Source of the DNA: Akkermansiaceae bacterium
Lineage (GTDB): Bacteria; Verrucomicrobiota; Verrucomicrobiia; Verrucomicrobiales; Akkermansiaceae
DNA length: 5,212 nt
Assembly: GCA_025457805.1 (NCBI GenBank)
Contig: JALOTR010000274.1
Coordinates: forward strand, 1 to 5,212
Direction: 5' to 3'
Part shown: positions 1 to 5,212 of the stretch, piece after piece
Layout: the number at the start of each line of letters is the position of its first letter
Position numbering within the stretch: position 1 is the stretch's first letter
Program-made: the position numbers and the translations under genes
The notes under the pieces: model-generated
What the model was told of the DNA's origin: nothing
The model's input: the letters and a program-made list of their open reading frames with translations, nothing else
The model's database searches: none

Positions 1-95
1 CCTACACCATGCCCAACACCCAGCCCAACACCCCGCCCAACACTCAGCCCAACACCACGCCCAACACGACGCCATTTCCCGAATTCCAGCACTGA
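1..95 (+). CDS. Possible 3' end of a protein with a PNTx-repeat tail (partial, runs off left edge)
   Basis: The frame containing the codon at 12-14 reads YTM-PNTQ-PNTP-PNTQ-PNTT-PNTT-PFPEFQH and stops at TGA 93-95. The repeat unit is exactly four codons. In all five units Pro-Asn-Thr is kept while the Thr codon varies at its third base (ACC, ACC, ACT, ACC, ACG), which is what selection on this frame would give. The bases before it (cc TAC ACC ATG) fit a sixth, degenerate unit, so the repeat probably continues left of the window. A Pro/Thr/Asn-rich tail like this would be an unstructured, surface-exposed or linker segment; the function of the protein cannot be told. The other two + frames are also open across the repeat (stops at 151 and 164), as is one - frame, so coding is not certain. 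A very short ORF starting at ATG 9 is a less likely alternative. Confidence 0.35.
   Translation, partial: YTMPNTQPNTPPNTQPNTTPNTTPFPEFQH
11..70. repeat. 12-bp minisatellite, five copies (GCCCAACACNNN)
   Basis: Five consecutive 12-bp units begin at 11, 23, 35, 47 and 59, each starting GCCCAACAC. Variation is confined to the last three or so bases of each unit. Positions 1-10 resemble a decayed sixth unit (about 7 of 10 bases match), and the array ends at GCC 71-73. The 12-bp period is a multiple of three, so copy-number change would keep any reading frame open. The array is too short in period and has no spacers, so it is not CRISPR. Confidence 0.85.
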
Positions 96-129
96 CACTC
101 CACGAAATCCCGGATCCAATCGACGCAAG

Positions 130-171
130 GATCGACGGTCTATCGATCAATAATGCCATTTCTTGAATAAT
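130..171 (+). promoter_or_regulatory. Candidate fic promoter with overlapping inverted repeat
   Basis: AATAAT at 166-171 matches the TATAAT -10 consensus at 5 of 6 bases and lies 17 bp downstream of TCGATC (143-148), which matches TTGACA at only 3 of 6. The latter is also the right arm of a perfect inverted repeat, GATCGA (130-135), 7-bp gap, TCGATC (143-148). A protein bound there would cover the -35, so the site is a candidate operator. The surrounding 150-200 stretch is clearly AT-richer than the neighbouring genes. A second possible -35 (TTGAAT, 163-168) has no good -10 at 17 bp. The assignment is inference from sequence match only. Confidence 0.3.
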
Positions 172-203
172 AAATATTTGATTTTCAAACATTTGTGATA
201 CAG

Positions 204-225
204 GATGATCATCGAAAAGATCATC
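204..225 (+). promoter_or_regulatory. Hairpin in the fic leader, next to the start codon
   Basis: GATGATC (204-210) and GATCATC (219-225) are perfect reverse complements around an 8-nt loop (ATCGAAAA). They form a 7-bp stem ending four bases before the ATG at 230, where a ribosome binding site would lie. No purine-rich Shine-Dalgarno sequence is visible here. The same stretch also contains the palindrome GATGATCATC (204-213) and a direct repeat GATCATCG at 207-214 and 219-226, so it could act as a DNA operator instead of an RNA structure. Confidence 0.35.
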
Positions 226-229
226 GGTT

Positions 230-1453
230 ATGCCTCAATCATCGTTTACCTTCCAGCGTGTCACCTCGATGGAGCCACTGCTCCCGGCAAGCGGCGGACC
301 TGAACTCGCGGACCTCAGTGCGGAGATTTTCCGGAAATCCGGTGAATTGTCTGCCGCACTGCCAGCCAAGTCCGTCCGGAGTGGAGTGGCCACACTGGTC
401 CGGGAGATGAACAGCTACTACTCGAACCTGATCGAGGGACACAAAACCCTGCCCCGAGACATTGAAAGGGCACTGCGGGACGACTTCTCGGATCTGGAGG
501 AAGATCGCCGCAACCAGCTTCTGAGCGTGGCCCACATCCGCACCGAGACGGCAATGCGGCAACGTTTGGTGGATGAGCCGGACCTTGGGGTCTTTCAGCC
601 GGAATTCATCCAATGGTTGCACTACGAATTCTATGCGGCACTGCCAGCCGAAGAATGGTTCACCACCACGATTTCCGGGAAACGCCTTCCTTTGGTGCCC
701 GGCGAAATGCGCGACCACAATGTGGATGTGGGTCGTCACACCCCGCCGGATCATGGGGCGCTTGGCGATTTCATGCGCCGATTCGCCGATTTCTACTCGG
801 ACCCAAGCATTCCCGCCACCGGGCGGATCGTCGCCGCTGCGGCCGCCCACCATCGGCTCGCATGGATTCACCCGTTTGGAGATGGCAACGGACGGGTTGC
901 CCGGCTGCAATCCCAAGCGGCGATGATCCGCAGCGGCTTGGATCCCGAAGGACTCTGGACATTGTCCCGAGGCTTCGCCCGCGCGCGGACTGCATACTAC
1001 CAGCACCTGCAGGCCGCCGACCAACAACGCACCAACGATTTCGATGGCCGCAACAACTTGAGCGATGTCGCCCTCTCCCGCTTCTGTCGCTTTTTCCTCG
1101 ATCGCTGCCTCGACCAGATCCGCTTCATGACGGATCTCATCTCTCCGTTCCATCTCCTGGACCGCATCGAGAGCTATCTCCGCTTCACGCGGGTCGATCT
1201 CGAACCCAAAACCCGCGAGCACCTGCAACGCCTGCTAAAAGCCCTTTGCCTGGAAGGCGAAATGGCACGCGGAGCTGTCCCTTACATCCTCGGGCTCAAG
1301 GGCACCGCCGCCCGCGTCATCATTCGCCGTGCCCTCGACGAGGAATTGATCTGCTCACCCAGTGAAAAAGGACCGCTGCGCATCGCATTTCCACACAAGG
1401 TGCTGGATGCATGGTTCCCCCAACTCTTCACCGACCTTCCCGTGCAGGACTGA
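230..1453 (+). CDS. Fic family protein adenylyltransferase (class II) with C-terminal winged-helix-like region
   Basis: This 407-residue protein is a Fic (filamentation induced by cAMP) enzyme. Characterised members transfer AMP from ATP to a hydroxyl side chain of a target protein in the cytoplasm. The catalytic motif HPFGDGNGR is complete at residues 214-222, with H214 as the catalytic base, D218 for Mg2+ and the following GNGR for phosphate binding. The target-docking flap is GEMRDHNVDVG at 158-168, followed by TPP (171-173). The N-terminal helix carries SNLIEG (65-70), matching the (S/T)xxxE(G/N) inhibitory motif; E69 would block productive ATP binding, so the enzyme should be self-restrained (class II) and need no separate antitoxin. 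Residues about 330-400 look like a winged helix-turn-helix, common in this subfamily. The ATG at 230 is preferred over the in-frame ATG at 269 because residues 9-20 (QRVTSMEPLLPA) resemble, from memory, the conserved N-terminus of relatives; neither start has a clear ribosome binding site. The target and trigger are unknown. Confidence 0.95.
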   Translation: MPQSSFTFQRVTSMEPLLPASGGPELADLSAEIFRKSGELSAALPAKSVRSGVATLVREMNSYYSNLIEGHKTLPRDIERALRDDFSDLEEDRRNQLLSVAHIRTETAMRQRLVDEPDLGVFQPEFIQWLHYEFYAALPAEEWFTTTISGKRLPLVPGEMRDHNVDVGRHTPPDHGALGDFMRRFADFYSDPSIPATGRIVAAAAAHHRLAWIHPFGDGNGRVARLQSQAAMIRSGLDPEGLWTLSRGFARARTAYYQHLQAADQQRTNDFDGRNNLSDVALSRFCRFFLDRCLDQIRFMTDLISPFHLLDRIESYLRFTRVDLEPKTREHLQRLLKALCLEGEMARGAVPYILGLKGTAARVIIRRALDEELICSPSEKGPLRIAFPHKVLDAWFPQLFTDLPVQD

Positions 1454-1463
1454 ACTTGCTTAC

Positions 1464-1503
1464 CATGACAGAGGCCTGTCAGAGGGACGGGGCTTTGATC
1501 ATG
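1464..1503. repeat. 40-bp dispersed repeat, copy A (after fic)
   Basis: This element matches 2678-2717 at 35 of 40 positions without gaps and in the same orientation. It starts 11 bases after the fic stop. Differences from the other copy are at element positions 13, 16, 27, 29 and 34. It opens with CATGACAGAGG followed by the variant CCTGTCAGAGG, and ends with a GATCATG segment. Neither copy has visible coding potential. It is probably an intergenic repeat family present elsewhere in the genome, which cannot be seen from this window. Confidence 0.75.
1466..1481 (+). other. Small hairpin downstream of fic
   Basis: TGACAG (1466-1471) and CTGTCA (1476-1481) are perfect reverse complements around the tetraloop AGGC. 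It lies 13 bases after the fic stop but is followed by GAGGGACGGGG rather than a T-run, so it is not a convincing intrinsic terminator. It exists because copy A of the 40-bp repeat differs from copy B at two bases in the second 11-bp unit; copy B cannot form it. It may protect the transcript 3' end or simply be a product of the repeat. Confidence 0.4.
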
Positions 1504-1636
1504 ATTCAGGCACGCTGCTTCAGGATAAGACAACAAGACAGACATATAGATCAGCCCGATTTCTTAACTTGTAAAAACGATGGGGTCTGGGGAGTGTTTC
1601 CCGCAGCTAACAATGAAACATGATTTGATTCTTCCT
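1504..1636 (+). other. Leader region of the DUF808 gene
   Basis: After the copy A repeat, the rest of the fic-DUF808 gap holds no convincing gene or RNA. A possible -10 is TATAGA (1545-1550), but the position 17 bp upstream (AGGATA) is not -35-like. TTCAGG occurs twice (1505-1510 and 1519-1524). A promoter for the DUF808 gene must lie in this gap if it is not co-transcribed with fic; I cannot place it securely. Confidence 0.3.
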
Positions 1637-1642
1637 GGAGGT
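1637..1642 (+). promoter_or_regulatory. Strong Shine-Dalgarno that fixes a GTG start
   Basis: GGAGGT, continuing as GGAGGTGG, lies five bases before the GTG at 1648. It is the only strong ribosome binding site in the window and selects this GTG as the start of the DUF808 gene. The next in-frame ATG (1861-1863) is about 70 codons in and would remove conserved N-terminal sequence. Confidence 0.8.
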
Positions 1643-1647
1643 GGACA

Positions 1648-2640
1648 GTGAGCACCGGTTTGATTGCCCTGTTGGATGACATCAGCGCCTTGGTGAAGGT
1701 GGCTGCCAAATCGCTGGATGATGCCGGAGCACAGGCCGCCAAGGCCAGTGGCAAGGCAGCCGGGATTGTGATCGACGATGCCGCAGTGACGCCTCGCTAT
1801 GTGGTGGGTCTGGCCGCAGATCGAGAGTTGCCGATCATCCGCAAGATCGCGATTGGCTCAATGAAGAACAAGCTCCTGTTCCTGCTCCCGGGCGCTCTTT
1901 TGCTTAGTTTTTTCGCTCCGTGGTCGATCACCCCGCTGCTGATGGCAGGCGGTGCGTTTCTCTGTCTGGAGGGGTATCACAAGGTGATGGATTTCCTAAA
2001 ACCGGGGGATGCCGGGGCGGAGAAAAGCGCCGCGCCAGAGGGGCAGACTGCGGCGGAAATCGAAAACGAAAGAGTGGCGGGTGCGATTCGGACGGATTTC
2101 ATCCTCTCGGCGGAAATTATGGCGATTACACTGGATTCCGTAGCTGCGGCACCCATTTGGTTGCAGGGCGGTGTGCTGGCAATGGTGGGAATTTCCATGA
2201 CGCTTCTGGTTTACGGCGCGGTGGCGGTGATTGTGAAGGCTGACGATCTCGGCGTGGCAATGGCGCAGTCGGCCAATCGAGTCGGTAATGCACTGGGTCG
2301 GGGTATCGTCATCGGCATGCCGTTTTTCCTCAAAGCGCTAACCATTGTGGGGATGGTGGCCATGCTCTGGGTGGGCGGCGGGATCATGATCCACGGGCTG
2401 CATTTGCTGGGTGTGCATGGCCCGGAGGAGATGGTGCAACACGCGGCAAAAACGCTTGCGGCATCGGTGCCCGCAATGGGTGGCTTGGTGAACTGGTCGG
2501 TAGGCGCTGGCATTTCAGCTCTGCTCGGTCTGGTGATTGGCGCGGTGGTGGACCCACTGGCGCGGCATGCAATCGTGCCGATCATGAAGCGCATGAAAGA
2601 CGCGAGGCGAGGGCGAACAGGCTCGGGTGACGCTGCTTGA
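1648..2640 (+). CDS. DUF808 family inner membrane protein (YedI-like)
   Basis: This 330-residue protein belongs to the DUF808 family, whose E. coli member is YedI; the family has no established biochemical role. The N-terminus MSTGLIALLDDISALVKVAA, the soluble stretch to about residue 70 and the segment RTDFILSAEIMAITL (148-162) are family hallmarks. Hydrophobic segments lie at about 76-90 and 92-108 (a hairpin), 167-197 (probably one long or two short helices), 219-250 and 276-303. A charged, Ala/Gly-rich loop at 118-147 separates the first and second groups. The C-terminus is basic (KRMKDARRGR, 314-323), consistent with a cytoplasmic tail; overall length is slightly above the roughly 300 residues usual for the family. 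The start is GTG, set by the GGAGGT at 1637. It stands alone, separated from fic by 194 bp and convergent with the sulfatase gene, so context does not suggest a partner. Confidence 0.95.
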   Translation: MSTGLIALLDDISALVKVAAKSLDDAGAQAAKASGKAAGIVIDDAAVTPRYVVGLAADRELPIIRKIAIGSMKNKLLFLLPGALLLSFFAPWSITPLLMAGGAFLCLEGYHKVMDFLKPGDAGAEKSAAPEGQTAAEIENERVAGAIRTDFILSAEIMAITLDSVAAAPIWLQGGVLAMVGISMTLLVYGAVAVIVKADDLGVAMAQSANRVGNALGRGIVIGMPFFLKALTIVGMVAMLWVGGGIMIHGLHLLGVHGPEEMVQHAAKTLAASVPAMGGLVNWSVGAGISALLGLVIGAVVDPLARHAIVPIMKRMKDARRGRTGSGDAA

Positions 2641-2655
2641 GAGTCATTTTAGAAA

Positions 2656-2699
2656 CATGACAAAGGCATGACAAAGGCATGACAGAGGCATGACAGAGG
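2656..2699. repeat. 11-bp tandem array, four copies (CATGACARAGG)
   Basis: Four gapless 11-bp units begin at 2656, 2667, 2678 and 2689. The first two read CATGACAAAGG and the last two CATGACAGAGG, so adjacent pairs are identical and the array looks recently duplicated. The 11-bp period is close to one helical turn, so each unit would present the same DNA face. It lies 15 bases after the DUF808 stop, between convergent genes, and its last two units are the start of copy B of the 40-bp repeat. Confidence 0.9.
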
Positions 2700-2717
2700 G
2701 ACGCGCCTTTTATCATG
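2678..2717. repeat. 40-bp dispersed repeat, copy B (after the DUF808 gene)
   Basis: This is the same-orientation partner of 1464-1503 (35 of 40 positions identical). It consists of two CATGACAGAGG units followed by an 18-bp segment running from GACG to ATCATG. Unlike copy A it is preceded by two more 11-bp units, so copy B appears to be the expanded form. Together the two copies flank the DUF808 gene as direct repeats. Confidence 0.75.
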
Positions 2718-2733
2718 TTAGAAAAGATAAGGG
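2707..2733 (+). terminator. Weak terminator-like stem between the convergent genes
   Basis: CTTTTATC (2707-2714) can pair with GATAAGGG (2726-2733) around an 11-nt loop, giving an 8-bp stem that includes two G-U pairs when read as + strand RNA. The stem is AT-rich and has no following T-run, so it is a poor intrinsic terminator. Its right arm abuts the sulfatase stop codon at 2734-2736. It is the best terminator candidate I can see in the 93-bp convergent gap. Confidence 0.2.
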
Positions 2734-4227
2734 TTATTCGCGAGAGTAGTCTTTGCCTGTCAGGCTGTTCAGCACCGACTTCTGCCAGCGCCGCAGATCC
2801 GCCCGGAGCTTGGCGGCGAGTTCGGGCTTATTCTCGGAGAGGTTTCTGGTTTCGGCGGGGTCGGCTTTGAGATCGAAAAGTTCGATGTTTTCCTCGCCGC
2901 TTTTTTTCTCCCTAATGATGAGTTTGTGGTCGCCTTCGATGATCGAGCGCGGGCCGATGTGATCGGCGGCGTTGATCGCAGGATAGTGGAAGTTAAGGAA
3001 ATCACGCGTGGCCTTGCCGCCGCTGCGTTTGACCAGCGGGGTGGTGCCCTCCTGCAATGCGGGATCTATGTAGGGCTTCGGTTTTGTGGACATCAACCGT
3101 CGGATTTCGAAGTGCCAAAAGGCGATGGGCGAAGGTCGCGCTTCCAGCTTGCCATCGATCACGGGCATCAGATCGATGCCGTCGAGCGGTCGGTCCGGCA
3201 GCGGCTGGCCGGTGATGGCGGCGAGGGTGGGCAGCAGGTCGCTGGTACACGCGCGGAAACCAGTGACCCGAGGCTTCGAAATGCGCGCGGGCCATTCCAT
3301 CAAGCCGGGCACCAGCGTGCCGCCTTCATAGATATCGCCCTTCACTCCGCGGTGGGGAAAACCCAGCGCGCTCTCGGGCGAGGTGCCGTTGTCACCGCAG
3401 TATAGCAACAGGGTGTTGTCGCGCAGGCCGGCTTCTGTTAGATGCTTGCGCAACATGCCGATCGCGCGGTCCATGGCGGTGATTTCCGCGTAACGCTCGC
3501 GCAGCACTTCGCCCTGCGGACGGCGGGTGTTGCCGCCGGTTTCGTTGGATGTGAGACCAACCATTTTCGGATATTTGGCGGGCAGGTGATCGTAGAGTGC
3601 CAGGTCCTGAGGCAGGCCGCTGTAGGGTTCGTGCGGCGAGCCGAACCAGATGACTTGAAAAACCGGTTTGTTGGCCGCGCGCGCACGCCCGATGCCTGCG
3701 ATGGACTCGCGGATGAGGATCTCCGAGCTTTCGCCTTTGAACACCTCCGGCGGACCGCCATTGCGGGAGAACTGTGGGTCCATTTCGAAGAAGTTATCAT
3801 GAGAAAGCCATTCGTGGAATCCCATCGCGCCGGGGTTGACCGGGGAGCCTTTCTTTACCGCACCGACATGCCATTTGCCGAGATGCATGCAGTGGTAGCC
3901 AGCCTTGGAGAGCAGGTGGCCGATGGTGGTTTCCTCCGGTCGCAACGACCAACCCGGCGTGAAGGTTCCCATGCGGTTCGGGTGGCGGCCGGTGAGGAAA
4001 CTCGCGCGGGTCGGCGAGCAACTCGAATGCGCGGCGTAAAAACGCTCGAACTTCAGGCCCGTGGCCGCCATTTCGTCGAGCACCGGAGTTTTGACATGCG
4101 GATGTCCGTTGTAGCCGGTTTCCTCCCAGCCGTGGTCGTCGCTCATCATGAGGATGATGTTCGGCGGCGCGGCCATAGCCAACAGGGGAAACAAGAGAGC
4201 GGAAATGACGAGGGAGAGTGACTTCAT
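2734..4227 (-). CDS. Exported formylglycine-dependent sulfatase (arylsulfatase-like)
   Basis: This 497-residue protein is a type I sulfatase that would hydrolyse sulfate esters, most likely on polysaccharides. Residues 1-20 are a signal peptide: K2, a hydrophobic core, and AMA/A at the cleavage site, so it acts in the periplasm or outside. The sulfatase motif CSPTR is at 70-74; C70 would be converted to formylglycine by a maturase not encoded here. Other active-site residues are present: the metal-binding DD at 30-31 and DN at 279-280, K118 and H120 in LGKWH, H199 in SPHEP, and K296 in GVKGDIYEGG. The C-terminal subdomain (about 425-480) ends in the common FDLKADPAETRNL block. A less typical segment at about 380-428 may shape the substrate pocket. 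The exact substrate and sulfatase subfamily cannot be assigned by eye. The ATG at 4227 is supported by the signal peptide, although no Shine-Dalgarno is visible. It lies 37 bp after the stop of the next - strand gene, so co-transcription is likely. Confidence 0.95.
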   Translation of the reverse strand: MKSLSLVISALLFPLLAMAAPPNIILMMSDDHGWEETGYNGHPHVKTPVLDEMAATGLKFERFYAAHSSCSPTRASFLTGRHPNRMGTFTPGWSLRPEETTIGHLLSKAGYHCMHLGKWHVGAVKKGSPVNPGAMGFHEWLSHDNFFEMDPQFSRNGGPPEVFKGESSEILIRESIAGIGRARAANKPVFQVIWFGSPHEPYSGLPQDLALYDHLPAKYPKMVGLTSNETGGNTRRPQGEVLRERYAEITAMDRAIGMLRKHLTEAGLRDNTLLLYCGDNGTSPESALGFPHRGVKGDIYEGGTLVPGLMEWPARISKPRVTGFRACTSDLLPTLAAITGQPLPDRPLDGIDLMPVIDGKLEARPSPIAFWHFEIRRLMSTKPKPYIDPALQEGTTPLVKRSGGKATRDFLNFHYPAINAADHIGPRSIIEGDHKLIIREKKSGEENIELFDLKADPAETRNLSENKPELAAKLRADLRRWQKSVLNSLTGKDYSRE

Positions 4228-4264
4228 GAAATCGTGACGGATACTCAGAGGGGTAAACGAACGT

Positions 4265-5212
4265 TCAAGGCCCCGTCACCTGTACATCGACAAACAGTCG
4301 GGCGGGAAGCGTGCCGGTGACTGTGGCGGTGACGCGGGTGACGCCGGGTGAGGGCGTGTTCGCCTCGGTGGTGAAATTCACGGTGGTTCCCCCGCTTGCA
4401 ACGGCGCCGAGATGAAAGATGGCGAGATCGGCGGACCAGCGGTAGCTCGCACTGAGGCTTGACGCCAAGGTGCCTTGCGGGTGGGTGAAGGTGAAGGTAT
4501 TGCCGTTCCTGATGCCGGCGGAGAGTCCCCGCGTGAAGGTGCCCGGATTGGTGCCGAAAAAGTTTTCCACGCCGTTATCGATGCCGTCACCGTCGGGGTC
4601 GTCGCCGAGCTCCTGATCCGCAGGAGCAAGCCCGAATACGGGATTGGAAATCCAAGCGACAAAGGGGCTGACAACGGTGGTGAAGCTCCATGCGGAGGGA
4701 CTGGCAATGCCCGCGAAGGCATTGCCGCCGGAGTGATCGATGACTGCGGTGGCATCGATCTCAACATAAAACTCCGTCTGGTAATCGAGATTGGCGGTGG
4801 GATTGATGGTGAGCGTCTGGCCACTGATGGTGAGCGCGGTGGAGGTGGCGACGTTGAAACTTTCGACCGTGCTGTTGTTAGAAGTTCTCTTGATGGTGAT
4901 CGTGCCGGTTCCTTTCAAGACCGGTTCGCTGAAGTTTGCGACGAGGTTCGCATCGATGGGCACGGAAGTCGCATTGTCCGCCGGACTGGTAGTGGTGATG
5001 ACAGGTGCGGCAGACACCGGCACGAAAGCAGCGAGAGCGTGGTTGTCGGCGACAGGGGCGCTTACCGTCCAGGTATAACTCGCGGAGCCCGCCGTCGGCA
5101 TAATCTGGTAGCCTGAGTTGCCGGCGGACGATCCCGAGTCGCCAGTATAGAGGGTGCTGGAGAAGGGACCAGTGATCGTGGGTAAATTGTTGGATGTGTA
5201 AACGCCGGTCAC
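4265..5212 (-). CDS. C-terminal part of a secreted modular protein: SbsA-like Ig domain plus Verrucomicrobia-type C-terminal module (5' partial)
   Basis: The reading frame is open to the right edge, and its first visible codon (GTG at 5210-5212) is internal, so only the last 315 residues are present. Residues 1-65 look like the end of a beta-rich domain (GSASYTWTVSAPVADNHALA). Residues 69-180 form one SbsA/Big_5-type Ig-like domain, opening PVITTTSPADNATSVPIDA, with NFSEPVLKGTGTITI and ending SAWSFTT. Residues 184-225 hold FVAWISNPVFGL and DPDGDGIDNGVENFFGTNP; D205, D207, D209 and D212 resemble a thrombospondin-type-3 calcium loop. Residues 226-315 are a beta-rich end domain (TFTFTHPQG, YRWSADL, ending LFVDVQVTGP). 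From memory this ending recurs on very large exported proteins of Verrucomicrobiota. It is transcribed ahead of the sulfatase, which suggests a surface or secreted protein that binds or acts on the same polysaccharide. No enzymatic domain is visible in the part present. Confidence 0.9.
   Translation of the reverse strand: MTGVYTSNNLPTITGPFSSTLYTGDSGSSAGNSGYQIMPTAGSASYTWTVSAPVADNHALAAFVPVSAAPVITTTSPADNATSVPIDANLVANFSEPVLKGTGTITIKRTSNNSTVESFNVATSTALTISGQTLTINPTANLDYQTEFYVEIDATAVIDHSGGNAFAGIASPSAWSFTTVVSPFVAWISNPVFGLAPADQELGDDPDGDGIDNGVENFFGTNPGTFTRGLSAGIRNGNTFTFTHPQGTLASSLSASYRWSADLAIFHLGAVASGGTTVNFTTEANTPSPGVTRVTATVTGTLPARLFVDVQVTGP

Noticed and set aside
1..95. CRISPR array
   Set aside because: The 12-bp units are directly adjacent with no spacers.
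269..271. In-frame ATG at 269 as the true fic start
   Set aside because: It also lacks a ribosome binding site, and starting there would drop residues before MEPLLP that resemble the N-terminus of relatives. It remains possible.
195..410. Possible small upstream antitoxin gene overlapping the fic start
   Set aside because: The 71-codon frame has no antitoxin-like features and overlaps the Fic N-terminus. The inhibitory SNLIEG motif inside the Fic protein makes a separate antitoxin unnecessary.
239..1228. 329-codon open frame on the - strand, antisense to fic
   Set aside because: It is a mirror of the high-GC fic coding sequence. Its translation has no recognisable domain, and the + strand frame has unmistakable Fic motifs.
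613..1365. 250-codon + strand frame overlapping fic
   Set aside because: The translation is rich in Pro, Arg and Ser with no domain, and it lies in a shifted frame within an intact Fic gene.
2656..2717. CRISPR or transposon end
   Set aside because: The 11-bp units have no spacers, and there are no terminal inverted repeats or transposase gene. The related copy at 1464 is in direct, not inverted, orientation.
3442..4221. 259-codon + strand open frame opposite the sulfatase
   Set aside because: It lies wholly within the sulfatase gene, shows no family resemblance, and has no ribosome binding site. The - strand frame holds the full set of sulfatase active-site residues.
4475..5116. 213-codon + strand open frame opposite the secreted protein gene
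   Set aside because: Its Gly/Arg/Asp/Val-rich composition is that of an antisense shadow, and the opposite frame shows clear Ig-like and C-terminal module sequence.
5210..5212. GTG at the right edge as the start of the secreted protein
   Set aside because: It is simply the last codon visible. The protein begins in the middle of a beta-rich domain without a signal peptide, so the gene continues beyond the window.

Overview
The window fits a chromosomal segment of a Verrucomicrobiota-type bacterium. This is an inference from the gene content: an exported formylglycine sulfatase directly downstream of a secreted modular protein with an SbsA-like Ig domain and a DPDGDGID-type C-terminal module. 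The moderately high GC coding sequence fits too. No rRNA or tRNA gene is present to confirm the lineage.

Layout, left to right. Positions 1-95 hold five 12-bp tandem repeats that read as PNTx tetrapeptides and may be the 3' tail of a gene entering from the left. Positions 96-229 are an AT-rich leader with several symmetric and phased motifs. On the + strand follow a class II Fic adenylyltransferase with a C-terminal winged-helix-like region (230-1453) and a DUF808/YedI-type inner membrane protein (1648-2640). On the - strand, convergent with these, are an exported sulfatase (2734-4227) and, 37 bp upstream of it in transcription order, the C-terminal 315 codons of a large secreted protein that runs off the right edge (4265-5212).

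The two halves look functionally unrelated. The - strand pair is probably co-transcribed and fits breakdown of sulfated polysaccharide outside the cytoplasm. The Fic and DUF808 genes each appear to have their own leader and no obvious partner.

The most unusual non-coding structure is a 40-bp element found twice in the same orientation (35/40 identical), once just after the fic stop and once just after the DUF808 stop. In the second copy its first 11 bp are expanded into a four-unit CATGACARAGG tandem array. The second most unusual is the fic leader, where an inverted repeat overlaps a possible -35 and a 7-bp hairpin sits against the start codon, with no Shine-Dalgarno sequence.
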